The notes under the pieces are model-generated. The model worked only from the letters and a program-made list of their open reading frames with translations, was not told the origin of the DNA and searched no databases. Both the position numbers and the translations under genes were made by a program. A DNA stretch of 64,000 nucleotides from Nocardia aurea (lineage in GTDB: Bacteria > Actinomycetota > Actinomycetes > Mycobacteriales > Mycobacteriaceae): contig NZ_QCYJ01000084.1 in the NCBI RefSeq assembly GCF_003123685.1, positions 434,001 through 498,000 on the forward strand, read 5' to 3'. Positions within the stretch are counted from its first letter, which is position 1. Each line of letters starts with the position of its first letter. Shown here one piece after another: positions 20,101-25,582 of this stretch.

Positions 20101-21956
20101 TGATCGACCGCGAATCGGTGACGACGGTGCATTTCGTGCCGTCGATGCTGGACGCCTTCCTCGATCTCGCGCCGGATCTGCCGACCGCCGTGCCTCGGCG
20201 GGTATTCGCCGCGGGCGAGGCACTGGGCGCCGCGACGGTGGCCCGCTTCGACGCCGCGCTGCCCGGCGCGCTGCACAACTGGTACGGCCCGGCCGAGGCG
20301 ACCGTCGTCACCGCGGCGCGCGTCAACGGCGCCGATCCGAACGCGCCGGTGTCGATCGGCGCTCCGGTGTCCAACACCAGGGTGTACGTGCTCGACCGGC
20401 AGCTACGTCAGGTGCCGCTCGGCGCACCGGGCGAGTTGTACCTGGCCGGTGTGCAATTGGCGCGCGGCTACATCGGCGCGCCCGCGCTCACCGCGGAACG
20501 TTTCGTCGCCGATCCGTACCAGCGCGGCAAGCGGCTCTATCGCACCGGCGATATCGTCCGCGTCTCGGGCGGCGGGCTGGAATATCTGGGGCGCTCCGAT
20601 TTCCAGGTCAAGATCCGCGGTCAGCGCATCGAACTCGGCGAGATAGAAACGGTGCTGCGCCAACACGACTCGGTCGGACACGTGGCCGTCGCGGTGGTGC
20701 GCGATCCCGATCGTCTCGTCGCCTACGTGGTGGCCGCGCCCGATCGGGCCGTCTCCGAGCGCAGTGTGCTCGAACACGCGCGCGCCGGACTGCCGTCGTA
20801 CATGGTGCCCGCCGTCGTGGTCGTGCTGCCGGCGCTGCCGCTCAACGCCAGCGGCAAACTCGACCGCAAGGCGTTGCCGGTACCCGATTTCGCGGCGCGG
20901 GCCTTCCGCGCCCCGGTGACGCCGATGCAGCGCACGGTGGCCGAGGTCTTCGGAGATGTCCTCGGCCTGGACCGGGTCGGTCTCGACGACGATTTCTTCG
21001 CCCTCGGCGGCACCAGCCTGGTGGCGAGCAAGGTCGTGCACCAGTTGCGCGGGCTCACCGGTATCGAGGTGCGGGTGCAGTGGTTCTTCCTGGCTCCGAC
21101 GGTGCAGGCGCTCGGCGACCGGCTCGCCGCCGCGCAGGAGGGAACGCTGGACTACGACGCCGAATCCGATGCCGCGCTCGGACTCGTCCTGCCGATCCGC
21201 GCGAGCGGCACCCAGCCGCCGCTGTTCTGCATCCACCCGATGTACGGTCTGGCCTGGTGCTACACCGGATTCGTCCAGTACATCGACGAACAGCGCCCGA
21301 TCTTCGGCATCCAGGCCGCCGCGCTCTCCGAGGACGGTCCGCCGCCGCAGTCGCTGACGGCGATGGCGGCGCGCTACACCGACGAGATCATCGCCACCCA
21401 GCCGCAGGGCCCGTACCGGCTGCTCGGCTGGTCGCTCGGCGGTGTGCTCGCCCACGAGATCGCGGTGCGGCTGCGCTCGGCCGGACACGAGGTGGCGCTG
21501 CTGGCCATGCTCGACAGCGATCACAGTTTCGACCTGACCACGTGGCGGACCACCATGGTCGAGATGCTGGCCGAACTCGGCATCGCCGGGTTGAACATCG
21601 ATCAGCTCGACGAACTGTCCGAGGCGGATTTCGTCAAGTTGCACGAGCTGATCCCGACGGAGATGGTCGGCATGAACGCCGACCGGCTGCGTCGCATCTA
21701 CACCAGCGCCATGCGGTCGGTCGGGCTCACCCAGACCTACCAGCCCGGCGTGTTCGACGGCACGATCGAGTACTTCCGCGCCGCGAACGACGACCGCCGC
21801 ACCCACGACGTGATCGCGGCATGGCGGCCCTACGCCGCCACGGTCGTCGACCACCCGATTCCGACGGTGCACGAGCTGATGACCCAGCCCGAGGCGCTGG
21901 TGGAAATCGGCCCGGTGCTGGACAAATTGCTGCGAGCAGGTGACGGTGGACGCTGA
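5163..21956 (+). CDS. Five-module non-ribosomal peptide synthetase with terminal thioesterase
   Basis: About 5,597 residues. Domain order from motifs: A1 (SGSTG near 180), T1 (GGNS near 564), C, A2 (near 1240), T2 (1625), C, A3 (2305), T3 (2681), C, A4 (3360), T4 of the GGDS type (3753), epimerase with HHYAIDGVSWR (about 3945), C after the epimerase (HHILLDG near 4437), A5 (4904), T5 (5282), and thioesterase with GWSLGG (about 5421). A4 reads D-F-W-N-V-G-M-V-H-K, a threonine code, so the product should contain D-configured Thr. A2 and A5 begin D-V-W and D-I-W and share features with Ser-type pockets but do not match; A1 and A3 form a separate pair (S-F-D-A/G-x-V-L-E-L-L-L). The TE releases or cyclises the peptide. 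There is no C domain before A1. The frame is open back to 4713, but A-domain homology begins just after 5163, so the upstream extension is treated as non-coding; an ATG at 5145 is an alternative start. Confidence 0.93.
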   Translation: MTRPTRTRPTRTPRARVKTLPQLLVGAVEADPGRVAVRFADAESTLAELTYAELDERSTRLARLLIAQGIGPEDLVAVGVPRSLESVLAVWAVAKTGAGFVPVDPNYPADRIEHMVTDSGATLGVTVASVAAGLPDRVRWLVMDAPGLADELARQSSEQVTYADRVRPLRAEHPAYVIYTSGSTGLPKGVVVTHTGLSNFSDEQRDRLRVTGESRTLHFASPSFDASVLELLLAVGAGATMVVVAPTVYGGAELAALLRRERVSHAFITPAALASIDPTGLDDLRVVGVGGEACSPDLPRRWAQPVAGGATRDFFNMYGPTETSMVVNISPALLPGDPISIGGPIRGTTEYVLDDRLARVPTGVTGELYIAGAQLARGYHRRASLTAARFVANPFDPNGSRLYRTGDLVRFTPAGELEHLGRNDFQVKVRGFRIELGEIDAMLAEHDTVDFAATIGHTLDTGATILVSYVHAAPGARVDVDALTAYAERSLPAHMVPTTVMVLDTIPLTPSGKLDRTALPEPQLRAKEFRAPTGRTEITVAAVFAELLDIDREIGADDDFFALGGNSLIATRAIARLGAALDSQIPARLLFEASSVAALAQRLSDYEGSGRRPALEVAVRPERIPLSLAQQRMWFLNRFDPESAANNIPFAIRLSGALDVSALQTAVADLIGRHESLRTVYPAVDGTGYQSILPVAKALPDLTPQQVSESELRDWLLSSALTGFDVATEVPLRIGLASLGSGDYVVAVVVHHIAADGASIAPMVRDLMAAYMARAAGVEPRWMPLPVQYADYTLWQRRVLGDERDPASVAAAQVEYWRTALAGIPDRLELPTDRPRPAVASGRGATYAFEIPARVHAELNELAQDSGASLFMVVHAALAVLLARLANTDDVTIGTPVEGRGERLLDDLIGMFVNTLVLRTRVDRGVSFLDLLHATRDTDLSGFSHAELPFERLVEVLDPVRSQSHHPLFQVALFFQNMDSATLELPGLSAQVVELDGAVAKFDLQLTLEPKTEGGVPAGLSALFTYATDLFDEASVAQFAERLIRVLTAVVADPERQVGAIELLAPVERDRILLDRNDTRHRVRSELLLDTYHRTVAANPGAVAIAYGGVELTYREFDARVNSLARLLISQGVGSESLVGLAIRRSIDLVVGMYAIVTAGGAYVPLDPDHPAERIGHILDTAQPVCVLSTVADAASVPQSARTVLIDDVDLSGFDDRPVRIAELSRQVLTHHPAYVIFTSGSTGRPKGVAVSHGAIHNQIAWMLGEYPLGPGDVYLQKTATTFDVSLWGYFMPLRAGAKLVVATPDGHRDPEYVAETIAAHQVTVTDFVPSMLSVFAAHARPELLTSLRHVFAIGEALPPETVAAFAAVSDAALHNLYGPTEAAVSVTYWQADATASTSVPIGLPQWNTQVYVLDSSLRVVPAGVVGELYLAGDQLARGYVRRPDLTSDRFVANPFGFGERMYRTGDLVVWRLAEDGRSVLDYLGRTDFQVKFRGQRIELGEIETALLASESVSQAVAVVASGPTGDQLVGYVVPAPGHDPDPVGLRAEIAAVLPAYMVPATVLVLDAFPLNTSGKLDRKALPAPQFEAKAFAAPTTTIEEAVAQVYAEVLGVERVGRDDDFFELGGNSLSATRVAARLGDALDTRVPVRLIFEHSTVAGLANRVELTEGGRPALVAGPRPDLVPLSLAQQRMWFLNQFDTTAAAYNLPVAVQLTGTLDVAALRAAAADIVTRHETLRTRYPQSDRGPRQEILSPAQAAPLVEPIVVDEDRLYERVAEIAGAGFDVSTEIPLRMALFQVDGTPDEHVLLVVVHHIAADGWSLGALTRDVMAAYAARSQGVPPNWAPLPVQYADYTLWQRGLLGAIDDPDSLAAKQIEFWKTTLAGLPEESTLPLDRPRPVAQSYQGGAVSFRVDAETHRGLRDLARSANATVFMVVHTVLAVALARMGGTNDVAIGTPIAGRGAAELDDVIGMFVNTVVLRTALDPGEPFTALLARQREDDLAAFANADIPFEQLVEVLAPSRSTGRTPLFQVALSFVNLPAGDFQLPGLSVRGLDAPVDIERFDMQLTVVEGSGGDSGSDGMAGELTYARDIFDAATVRGFAERFVRLLREIVASPRTAVGDLRLLSDTELDRLGRMSGPASTETGMLPDILAAAALRNPDGAAIRDGARTLTYREVDARSSRLAREMIERGIGPGDLVAIGIPRSLESVLSFWAVAKTGAGFVPVDPNYPPERVAHMLADSGAILGLTVQEVRPDFGDDIDWLILDDQDFEIAIQRRSGAPIGDANRIRPIRASNVAYMVYTSGSTGVPKGVAVTHAGLAGYNAEQRERFAVDQDSRTLHFATPSFDGAVLELLLATGAAATMVVVPTDVYGGADLTDLLRSERVTHMFITAAALASLDPTGLTDLRAVFTGGETWSPDLVRRWAVDGRQFHNAYGPTETTIIVNFSEPLAPGIPVTIGAPIRGVTEWVLDERLRPVPVGVSGELYIAGDQVADGYHRRPSLTAGRFVAGPWLRRGRMYRTGDIVRWTPGGEIEFVGRNDFQVKVRGFRIELGEIDAVLADHDTIDFAVTVGRKLASGATALVSYVHPAPGQSVDIAALTAYAQQRMPAHMVPTSIMVLDTIPLTPVGKLDRRALPEPVFETMTFRAPATEAEQAVTEVYAEVLGLDQVGVDDDFFALGGNSLIATRVTARLSAALDVAVPVRLVFEAPTVEALAARVATLAASARPKLVAKPRPGKVPLSLAQQRMWFLNQFDTASATYNIPVAVRLTGVLDLDALRQAVADVVARHEILRTSYPQTADGPVQVIMPAAQSVPRVDPVVVSESELFGRVAEVIGAGFDVSAEIPLRVALFRVNAALDDHVVVFVVHHIAGDGWSMGPLTRDVMTAYAARAAGAAPAWDQLPVQYADFSIWQRAVLGAEDDPESLAGQQIAFWRRELSGLPEESTVAGDRPRPNVPSQRGASVEFVVDAPVRAALAQVARAQNATLFMVVHSALAVLLGRISGAEDIAIGTPVAGRGDAAIDDLIGMFVNTVVLRSEIRAGETFTDLVARQRETDIAALAHADIPFERLVDVLEPERSTNRSPLFQVILAFQNLPGGSFELPGLRAGTVEFDAAVEKFDMSLTVFETVDADGADVLSCHLSYATDLYDPATAAGFADRFQRLLGAIADRPRTPVGDIELLTDTEREQVLREWSSSGPDVGLETTLVDLFDLAALENAGRTAVVFEQTRLDYAELDDQSNRLARKLIEAGAGPETLVAVALPRSLELVVALLATVKAGAGYLPVDPTYPADRIAYMIDDARPVCVLTHADREIALPQGLPILEIDRLDLSFYDASTIADAERRHPLTPDTIAYVIYTSGSTGRPKGVRVPHRTVVKLFANTEPDFGFDRDDVWTMFHSYAFDFSVWELWGPLLYGGTLVVVDYYVSRSPEQFLELLRRERVTVLNQTPSAFYQLAEADRVAGPDAEPLSLRYIVFGGEALELRRLADWYSRYEDNAPRLVNMYGITETTVHVTYRALDAASVAVADGSVIGRAIRGLRTYLLDTRLRPVPAGVPGEIYVAGTQLARGYLGRPALSAGRFVADPYGEPGAQLYRSGDMARWNADGDLEYLGRADDQVKVRGFRIELGEIEAAVLAQDRVRQAAVVVREDKPGDQRIVAYLVGDPGAALDTEAVREGAGTLLPGYMVPSAFVVIDAIPLTANGKLDRRALPAPTFTTTETREPIGDVEARISELFAQVLGLEQVGVDDSFFSVGGDSILSIQLVSRAKAAGIVFSPRDVFEQRTVAGLARVAVNAADNAPVVLDELAGAGIGDVPLTPVLSAYLAHGSFGRFFQSMVLGLPEEIDTDGLLATIAAVLDHHDVLRSRVRHINGEWRFETLPPGAIVPADLVGRIDVPAGVTEDELQRIAASAMEETVDALDPGEGRMLAFTWLHRPDARDVLAVAAHHYAIDGVSWRIIIPDLATAWSQLAAGQPIVLPDNGTSFRRWAHGLVELAASPSRRDEIDFWQDVTSTPDPLLGSRMLDPTFDTQATVRRVQVRIPVDVADAVLTKVPALYRGGVNDGLLAALAMAVRAWRARRGIDAPRTLVKLEGHGREEEVLPGADLTRTVGWFTSIYPVSLDLSTVDLSTMFDGGAATGDAVKAVKEQLLRVPDKGIGYGLLRHLNRESAGRLSDRIGQISFNYLGRVSAGGVPEGLTALGWMPTGEVGQHSPDQDHGMSAAAVVDINAIVNDTDAGPQMDVTFLYASEVIDEPAVRELADDWVGALTALARHTEDVSAGGLTPSDTPLVEVTQAELDRWRSERPGLADVVPLSPLQSGLLFLSELSASTVDDYVMQFTLELTGRIYINRMKRAAQAVLDRHATLRTAFVSTSDGTPVGLVVDSVDVPWQAFDGVPDEEMPEVLADDQKRRFDPSVAPLVRFSMHRTVSGRSFLTLTTHHILLDGWSMPLLMKDLLALYALRGDPALLPRVRPYRDYLAWLHKQDQDAALRAWTDALAGLEPTPLIPALPAPQAPVVGVGTTGFTLPPEETTALAALATDTGVTINTVVQAAWAMVIASSTDRDEAVFGAAVSGRPPQLDGIDSMVGLFVNTIPVRVRFDPRWTVREMLSALQAEQAALLDHHYIGLADIQRGIGVDGLFDTMIAFESYPVDTEGLEQASTIDGMSVVDLKAVNFTHYPITLLINLDTQLHVKVLFQYETVDEAVAQSLTDRMRMLLSEFVLAPQRNLAGTDLLLSTERFVVDSMNRTDVHWSSDDATLVSLFQEQCARTPDAPAVTFGQLTLTYAELRERVSALAGALTRYGAGPETLIAVAMRRSIDLVVAIYAVLETGAGYVPVDPDHPVERNDHVLTSAAPSFVLTTSADAFATDTGTAILDIGALAAGTGYLPARRAVRPDTLAYVIYTSGSTGRPKGVMITHRQMVNQFRWAQSAYPHDRTDTVLHKTPITFDISTWELFWPLQTGARLVIAEPDGHRDPRYLAALIDRESVTTVHFVPSMLDAFLDLAPDLPTAVPRRVFAAGEALGAATVARFDAALPGALHNWYGPAEATVVTAARVNGADPNAPVSIGAPVSNTRVYVLDRQLRQVPLGAPGELYLAGVQLARGYIGAPALTAERFVADPYQRGKRLYRTGDIVRVSGGGLEYLGRSDFQVKIRGQRIELGEIETVLRQHDSVGHVAVAVVRDPDRLVAYVVAAPDRAVSERSVLEHARAGLPSYMVPAVVVVLPALPLNASGKLDRKALPVPDFAARAFRAPVTPMQRTVAEVFGDVLGLDRVGLDDDFFALGGTSLVASKVVHQLRGLTGIEVRVQWFFLAPTVQALGDRLAAAQEGTLDYDAESDAALGLVLPIRASGTQPPLFCIHPMYGLAWCYTGFVQYIDEQRPIFGIQAAALSEDGPPPQSLTAMAARYTDEIIATQPQGPYRLLGWSLGGVLAHEIAVRLRSAGHEVALLAMLDSDHSFDLTTWRTTMVEMLAELGIAGLNIDQLDELSEADFVKLHELIPTEMVGMNADRLRRIYTSAMRSVGLTQTYQPGVFDGTIEYFRAANDDRRTHDVIAAWRPYAATVVDHPIPTVHELMTQPEALVEIGPVLDKLLRAGDGGR

Positions 21957-22010
21957 ATCGCGGGTCGGGCGTCCCGGCCGGATCCGCACGGCCGGATCTG
22001 GGCGGGCGTA

Positions 22011-22016
22011 TATGAT
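22011..22016 (+). promoter_or_regulatory. Candidate -10 element of the mycolyltransferase-like gene
   Basis: TATGAT within GTATATGATCC lies about 40 bp before the GTG start at 22055. No clear -35 is visible, as is common in actinobacteria. Confidence 0.4.
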
Positions 22017-22054
22017 CCGCTCGGCCCTCCGTCATCCCGATACGAAGTGAAGGT

Positions 22055-23131
22055 GTGAAATTGATACGTCGACAGACCCGGCGCCGTGGCTCCCGTGCCG
22101 TGGCGATCATCGCGGCGACCGCGGCCATCGCGGCAGTCATGTCCGGACTCGGCGCATCATCGGCGACAGCCGCTGACCCGATTATCGATTCCAAAGCGCT
22201 GCTCGCCAATCCGGTCGCGCCCGACGGTTCCAAGATCACCAAGGCCGAGATCAAGGACTCGCGCAGTATCCGGCTCTACGTGTATTCGGCGGCCATGGAC
22301 GAGACCTTCCCGGTCGACGTGCAGCGCCCCGCCGACGCCTCGGTGCCGCGTCCGGCCCTGTATCTGCTCAACGGCGCGGGCGGCGGCGAGGATTCGGCGT
22401 CGTGGAACGCCAAGACCGACGCGCTCGAGTTCCTGCGCGACAAGAACGTCAACGTGATCCAGCCGATCGGTGGCAAGTGGAGCTACTACACCGACTGGAT
22501 CGCCGACGATCCGACGCTGGGCCGCAACAAGTGGAAGACCTTCTTCACCGAGGAACTGCCGCCGCTGGTCGACGGCGCGCTCGGCACCAACGGGGTGAAC
22601 GGTATCGCGGGCCTGTCGACCTCGGGCACCACGGTGCTGGCGCTGCCGATCGCCAAGCCCGGCCTGTACAAGGCCGCCGCCGCCTACAGCGGCTGCGCCC
22701 AGACCAGTGATCCGGTCGGCTCGGAATTCGTGCGGCTGACCGTCGAGACCTGGGGCGGCGGCGACACCTTGAACATGTGGGGCCCCGAGGGTTCGGAGGA
22801 GTGGAAGAAGAACGACCCGTACCTGAACGCGGAAGGTCTGCGCGGACTGGAGCTCTACATCTCCACCGGCACCGGCCTGCCCGGCCAGTACGACACCCTC
22901 GACGGCCCCTACGCCCTGCCCGGCGCGTACGGCCTGGCCAACCAGGTGCTCATCGGCGGTGTGATCGAGGCCGGAACCAACTACTGCACCCACAACCTGC
23001 AGACCAAGCTGGACCAGCTCGGCATTCCGGCGACATTCAACTTCCGTCCTAACGGCACGCACTCGTGGGGCTACTGGCAGGACGACCTGCACCAGTCGTG
23101 GCCGACCCTGGCCCGCGGCATGGGGGTCTGA
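22055..23131 (+). CDS. Secreted antigen 85-like mycolyltransferase/esterase
   Basis: 358 residues from a GTG preceded by GAAGGT. The N-terminus is a typical Sec signal: basic stretch (RRQTRRRGSR), hydrophobic core of Ala/Ile/Val, and an A-T-A-A cleavage site near residue 40. The rest is an alpha/beta hydrolase of the antigen 85 type: nucleophile Ser188 in GLSTSG, a WGGGD-MWGP segment, and the late His in THSWGYWQDDLHQSWP. The family transfers mycolic acids to trehalose or arabinogalactan in the cell envelope, so this supports a mycolate-bearing host. It follows the NRPS gene by about 100 bp but has its own candidate promoter, so a role in peptide formation is not implied. It could be an esterase without acyltransferase activity. 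Confidence 0.85.
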   Translation: MKLIRRQTRRRGSRAVAIIAATAAIAAVMSGLGASSATAADPIIDSKALLANPVAPDGSKITKAEIKDSRSIRLYVYSAAMDETFPVDVQRPADASVPRPALYLLNGAGGGEDSASWNAKTDALEFLRDKNVNVIQPIGGKWSYYTDWIADDPTLGRNKWKTFFTEELPPLVDGALGTNGVNGIAGLSTSGTTVLALPIAKPGLYKAAAAYSGCAQTSDPVGSEFVRLTVETWGGGDTLNMWGPEGSEEWKKNDPYLNAEGLRGLELYISTGTGLPGQYDTLDGPYALPGAYGLANQVLIGGVIEAGTNYCTHNLQTKLDQLGIPATFNFRPNGTHSWGYWQDDLHQSWPTLARGMGV

Positions 23132-23149
23132 CCCCGACGAAACCCGCTA

Positions 23150-23182
23150 CGCCCCGGTCGCCCCTCGAGGTCGGCCGGGGCG
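23150..23182 (+). terminator. Hairpin after the mycolyltransferase-like gene
   Basis: CGCCCCGGTCG pairs with CGGCCGGGGCG (one G-T pair) across an 11-nt loop, 19 bp after the stop codon. No U tract, as is usual in high-GC actinobacteria. Confidence 0.6.
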
Positions 23183-23219
23183 TTCGTCGTCCGGGGGCGG
23201 CGATAAGTTCGGGTCACCG

Positions 23220-23225
23220 TAAAAT
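23220..23225 (+). promoter_or_regulatory. Candidate -10 element, possible leaderless transcript of the Nramp gene
   Basis: TAAAAT ends 7 bp before the GTG at 23233. The bases before the GTG (TTCTCTTC) have no Shine-Dalgarno sequence, so transcription may begin at or next to the start codon, which is common in mycobacteria and relatives. Confidence 0.45.
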
Positions 23226-23232
23226 TCTCTTC

Positions 23233-24480
23233 GTGAGCACAACACTGGGGGAGCGGACCCGGCCGGCCACGCGCCGCGCCGGAGCGTTCCTCGCGCTGCT
23301 CGGACCCGCGTTCGTCGCGGCCATCGCCTACGTCGACCCCGGGAATGTGGCGTCCAATATCAGCGCGGGCGCGCGATTCGGCTACCTGCTGGTGTGGGTC
23401 ATCGTAATGGCGAACGCCATGGCCGGACTCGTGCAGTTCCTCTCCGCCAAACTCGGACTCGTCACCGGCATGTCGTTGCCGGAGGCGGTGCGCGAGCGGG
23501 CGAGCCGACCGGTGCGCCTGGCGTACTGGGGTCAGGCCGAAACCGTCGCGATGGCGACCGACCTGGCCGAGGTCGTCGGCGGGGCCATCGCCCTGCACCT
23601 GCTGTTCGGGTTACCGCTCGTGGTCGGCGGACTGATCACCGGTGTGGTGTCGATGGGGTTGCTGCTCGTGCAGGACAGGCGCGGGCAACGCCCCTTCGAA
23701 CGGGTCATCATCGGCATGCTCGCGGTGATCGCGGTGGGATTCCTGGCGAGCGTGGTGATATCGCCGCCGTCGGCGTCGGAGGCCGTAGCCGGGTTGGTCC
23801 CACGTTTCGACGGCGCGGAGAGCGTGCTGCTCGCGGCGGCCATGATCGGCGCGACGGTGATGCCGCACGCGGTGTACCTGCATTCCGGGCTGGCCAGGGA
23901 CCGCCACGGCCATCCCGCGCCCGGTCCCGGCCGGATCCGGCTGTTGCGCGCGACCCGCGTCGACGTCGGGCTCGCCATGGTGCTGGCGGGCACCGTCAAC
24001 CTGGCCATGCTGCTGATGGCCGCGAACACCCTGCGCGGTCGCGAGAACGTCGACACCCTGGAAGGGGCGCACGCGGCGGTCCGCGAGGCGCTCGGCCCCG
24101 TCGCCGGTCTGTTGCTCGCGATCGGTCTGCTGGCCTCCGGACTGGCGTCCACCTCGGTCGGCGCCTACGCCGGGGCGATGATCATGCAGGGTCTGCTGCG
24201 ACGCAGGGTCGCGCTGCTGTTGCGTCGCCTGATCACCCTGATCCCGGCCATCGCCGTGCTCGCGGCGGGAATCGACCCGACGCGAGCGCTGATCATCTCC
24301 CAGGTCGTGCTCTCCTTCGGCATCCCGTTCGCCCTGATTCCGCTGGTGCGGCTCACCGCCGACCGCGCGCTGATGGGCGCGGACGTGAACCACCGCGTCA
24401 CCAGTGCCCTGGCATGGCTCGTCGCGGTGATCATTTCGCTGCTCAACGTCGCGCTGATCTATCTGACCGTGACGGGCTGA
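23233..24480 (+). CDS. Nramp-family divalent metal transporter
   Basis: 415 residues. A multi-pass membrane protein importing Mn2+ or Fe2+ with protons. The two metal-binding motifs are intact: YVDPGN in the first membrane helix and MPHAVYLHS in helix 6. Around ten to eleven hydrophobic segments are visible. The start GTG at 23233 was chosen because Nramp homology begins soon after it (R-R-A-G-A-F-L-A-L-L-G-P-A-F-V-A) and the longer open frame runs into the upstream terminator. It is convergent with the SDR gene, with 9 bp between stops. No MntR or iron box is recognised in front of it. Confidence 0.92.
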   Translation: MSTTLGERTRPATRRAGAFLALLGPAFVAAIAYVDPGNVASNISAGARFGYLLVWVIVMANAMAGLVQFLSAKLGLVTGMSLPEAVRERASRPVRLAYWGQAETVAMATDLAEVVGGAIALHLLFGLPLVVGGLITGVVSMGLLLVQDRRGQRPFERVIIGMLAVIAVGFLASVVISPPSASEAVAGLVPRFDGAESVLLAAAMIGATVMPHAVYLHSGLARDRHGHPAPGPGRIRLLRATRVDVGLAMVLAGTVNLAMLLMAANTLRGRENVDTLEGAHAAVREALGPVAGLLLAIGLLASGLASTSVGAYAGAMIMQGLLRRRVALLLRRLITLIPAIAVLAAGIDPTRALIISQVVLSFGIPFALIPLVRLTADRALMGADVNHRVTSALAWLVAVIISLLNVALIYLTVTG

Positions 24481-24489
24481 ACCGACGCC

Positions 24490-25515
24490 CTACACCCAGT
24501 TCTCGGCCCAGTACTTCCAGATCAGCGGGGCGTATCCGGCCAGCGGCGGCACCTTGATATCGGTGTCGGCCAATGCCGCGGTGGTGCGTCGGCAGTCGAA
24601 CCAGCAGGTGAACTCGCTGTGCGCCAGCACGTCCTGCGGGACGCCGACGCGGGGGAGCACCCAGTGCGCACCCGGTACGCGCAGCACCATCTCCAGGGTG
24701 CGTTTGGGCATCACCTCGACCAGATGCGGCGAGCCGGCCTCGTCGGCGAACAGGTTCAGTGCCTCGGCGGCGCTCTGCCTGCGGGGATCGACCAGGTGGT
24801 AGGTGGTCGAGTTCGGGCCGTCCTGGTGCGCCAGGTACGCCAGCGCGCGAGCGACGAAATCGACCGGCACCATATTGGTCTCGCCGAGTTTCGGAACCAG
24901 CACCGGCAGGATGCGCGGCAATTGCGCGGCCATGCGCAGCAGGCGGAAGAAGTAGTAGGGACCGTCGATCCGGTCGATCTCGCCGGTCCTGGAGTGACCG
25001 ATCACGATCGAGGGCCGGTAGATACGCCAGTCGAGTCCGGATTCGCGCACGATCCGTTCGGCCTCGAATTTGGTGCGCTGGTTCGCAGTGGCGAGAACCT
25101 GGCCCTGATCGAACATGTCCTCGGTGAACAGGCCCTCGAACATGCCCGCCACCTCGATGGTCGACACGTGGTGCAGAAGTCCCGCCCGCAGGTCGGCGGC
25201 GACGTCGACGACATGTCTCGTCCCGCCGCCGCGCTGGGTCAGGTCGTAACCGGCCGCGAGGTGGAAAACATGATCGATGGTGCCCCGGTGCTCGTCGAGC
25301 CAGGCCGGGGCGATGCCGAGACCGGGCGCGCCGAGATCGCCGTGGACCGGCCGGATCCGGTCGCCCGCCGCCCATTCCCGCGCGCAGCAGGTGAATCGGT
25401 CCGCCGAATCGAGGCCGGGGCGGACCAGGACGTGGATATCGCCGTCATGATTCAGCAACTGTGGAACGAGGAATCGACCGATGAACCCAGTTGCTCCGGT
25501 AACCAGGTATGCCAT
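24490..25515 (-). CDS. Extended SDR-family (acyl reductase/sterol dehydrogenase-like) protein lacking the catalytic Tyr
   Basis: 341 residues. The N-terminal NAD(P)-binding motif TGATGFIG and the acyl-reductase-like body (HLAAGYDLT, HHVSTIEVAG, RIYRPSIVIGHSRTGEIDRI, NMVPVDFVARAL) are clear. The family reduces or oxidises acyl or sterol substrates with an active-site YxxxK. Here the pattern is N145-Q-R-T-K149, so Lys is kept but the Tyr position holds Asn. The segment between LAAGYDLT and HVVDVA also looks several residues shorter than I would expect for the family. The bases are unambiguous in the window. It may be catalytically altered or inactive. It shares a short intergenic region with the enoyl-CoA hydratase, also on the minus strand. 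Confidence 0.82.
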   Translation of the reverse strand: MAYLVTGATGFIGRFLVPQLLNHDGDIHVLVRPGLDSADRFTCCAREWAAGDRIRPVHGDLGAPGLGIAPAWLDEHRGTIDHVFHLAAGYDLTQRGGGTRHVVDVAADLRAGLLHHVSTIEVAGMFEGLFTEDMFDQGQVLATANQRTKFEAERIVRESGLDWRIYRPSIVIGHSRTGEIDRIDGPYYFFRLLRMAAQLPRILPVLVPKLGETNMVPVDFVARALAYLAHQDGPNSTTYHLVDPRRQSAAEALNLFADEAGSPHLVEVMPKRTLEMVLRVPGAHWVLPRVGVPQDVLAHSEFTCWFDCRRTTAALADTDIKVPPLAGYAPLIWKYWAENWV

Positions 25516-25582
25516 AGCCGATCAACATAGTCGGCGGCGATCCGCGAAGTGTGTCGGGTGCCACATTCGCGGACGGTGTCGC

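Noticed and set aside
11709..20276. A 2,855-codon open frame antisense to the giant NRPS
   Set aside because: It mirrors the codon phase of the NRPS, is rich in Arg/His/Asp typical of high-GC antisense frames, and resembles no protein family.
2..21956. Assignment of the large NRPS product to a known Nocardia lipopeptide such as a peptidolipin
   Set aside because: Only one epimerase is visible, and A-domain codes other than Thr cannot be assigned with confidence.
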